NCBI GenBank assembly: GCA_016713535.1
Contig: JADJOY010000056.1
Span: 1-8,643, forward strand
Direction: 5' to 3'
Length of the DNA stretch: 8,643 nucleotides
Source: JADJOY01 sp016713535 [NCBI: Deltaproteobacteria bacterium]
GTDB taxonomy: Bacteria; JADJOY01
Shown: positions 8,155 to 8,643 of the stretch, one piece after another
Position numbering within the stretch: position 1 is the stretch's first letter
Layout: every line of letters begins with the position of its first letter
Notes under the pieces: generated by a model
What the model saw: only the letters and a program-made list of their open reading frames with translations
What the model was told of the DNA's origin: nothing
The model's database searches: none
Program-made: the position numbers and the translations under genes

Positions 8155-8159
8155 CGCGG

Positions 8160-8643
8160 ATGGCAACACGGGCGCTCGTCTCTCCACTGCGTTGGGACAC
8201 CATCCGGATCGCACTGGCCGTCCTGACGCTACTGACGATCAGCCGGATTCAGGAAGAGATCCCCCTGATCGCGGTGTTCCGTCCCGGGCCGCTCTGACCG
8301 CGCTCTGTCTGGTGCTCGCGGTGTCGCAGCCCCGGACGGTGCGCTGGCGCGAGATCACGGCGGCACCCACCACTCGCCGCGTTCTGATCTTCTTCGGGCT
8401 GATGGCCTTTCTGGCGCCCTTCGGGCTCTCTCTGGGCGCCTCCGGCACCTACATCCTGGATCGATTCCTCTCCACCGCGATCTTCTTCGCCCTGATCGTG
8501 ATCGCGATACGGGACACGACCGACCTGCGCTTCATCATCGGCAGTTACGTGCTGTCGATGCTCATCCTGATCTACTCAGGGTTTTTCCTCTGGGAAACGA
8601 CGACCTTCAACGGCTTCGAGCGAGTCGGCTCGTCAGGGATGTA
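8160..8643 (+). CDS. N-terminal part of a polytopic O-antigen polymerase/ligase-like membrane protein (runs off window, one frameshift)
   Basis: The visible part has about 160 residues with several hydrophobic membrane helices: IRIALAVLTLLTIS, ALTALCLVLAVS, RVLIFFGLMAFLAPFGLSL, STAIFFALIVIAI and FIIGSYVLSMLILIYSGFF. Short charged loops sit between them (VRWRE, RDTTDLR). This is the layout of the first half of Wzy/WaaL-type proteins, which join lipid-linked repeat units or transfer the polymer. The catalytic periplasmic loop lies beyond the window, so the exact class cannot be told. The first frame stops at 8295-8297. The hydrophobic pattern continues in the next frame from about 8285, so one extra base probably lies in the CCCGGG at 8283-8288. 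It is the only gene in the right-hand part on the plus strand and diverges from the glycosyltransferases. The assignment rests on topology and context rather than on a signature motif. Confidence 0.6.

Larger units (their letters stand above)
7981..8159. other. Divergent intergenic region between the GT8 gene and the Wzy-like gene
   Basis: This gap separates divergent genes if the plus-strand start at 8160 is right (113 bases if 8094 is used). It holds the palindrome at 8082-8093 and a short GGTGC-rich repeat near 8010-8020. I see no convincing sigma-70 or sigma-54 promoter. Confidence 0.45.

Overview
This 8.6 kb window is a GC-rich piece of an exopolysaccharide, capsule or O-antigen locus from a Gram-negative-type bacterium. 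That inference rests on a Wzz/Wzc-type chain-length protein with a fused tyrosine kinase and on a sigma-54 (NtrC-type) activator. The style of the genes would fit Gemmatimonadota or a similar GC-rich phylum, but I cannot prove the taxon from the sequence alone.

Layout, left to right. (1) Positions 1-463, plus strand: the 3' end of a GGDEF-like gene. Its catalytic signature is degenerate, but an RxxD inhibitory-site motif is kept. (2) Positions 512-2942, minus strand: a large Wzz plus BY-kinase polysaccharide co-polymerase. (3) Positions 2943-3208: a divergent control region with a candidate sigma-54 promoter that points at the kinase gene. (4) Positions 3209-4734 and 4736-5868, plus strand: a response regulator (receiver, AAA+ and Fis-type HTH domains) followed after one base by a soluble histidine kinase, forming a two-gene regulatory operon. 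(5) Positions 5885-7980, minus strand: a family 4 glycosyltransferase and, upstream of it, a family 8 glycosyltransferase, probably co-transcribed. (6) Positions 7981-8159: a second divergent region with a perfect 12-bp palindrome. (7) From 8160 to the window end, plus strand: the start of a polytopic membrane protein resembling O-antigen polymerases/ligases (Wzy/WaaL).

As a working model, the glycosyltransferases build a repeat unit, the Wzy-like protein polymerises it, and the BY-kinase/Wzz protein sets chain length and export. The sigma-54 two-component system in the middle would switch the locus on. The GGDEF-like neighbour hints at a further c-di-GMP link.

An important caveat is that every gene here is broken by one or more single-base frameshifts. 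About 15 are visible, many at short G/C runs, yet the conserved motifs continue cleanly in the next frame. This pattern fits uncorrected indel errors in the assembly better than real gene decay, so I annotate conceptual full-length genes across the shifts rather than pseudogenes.
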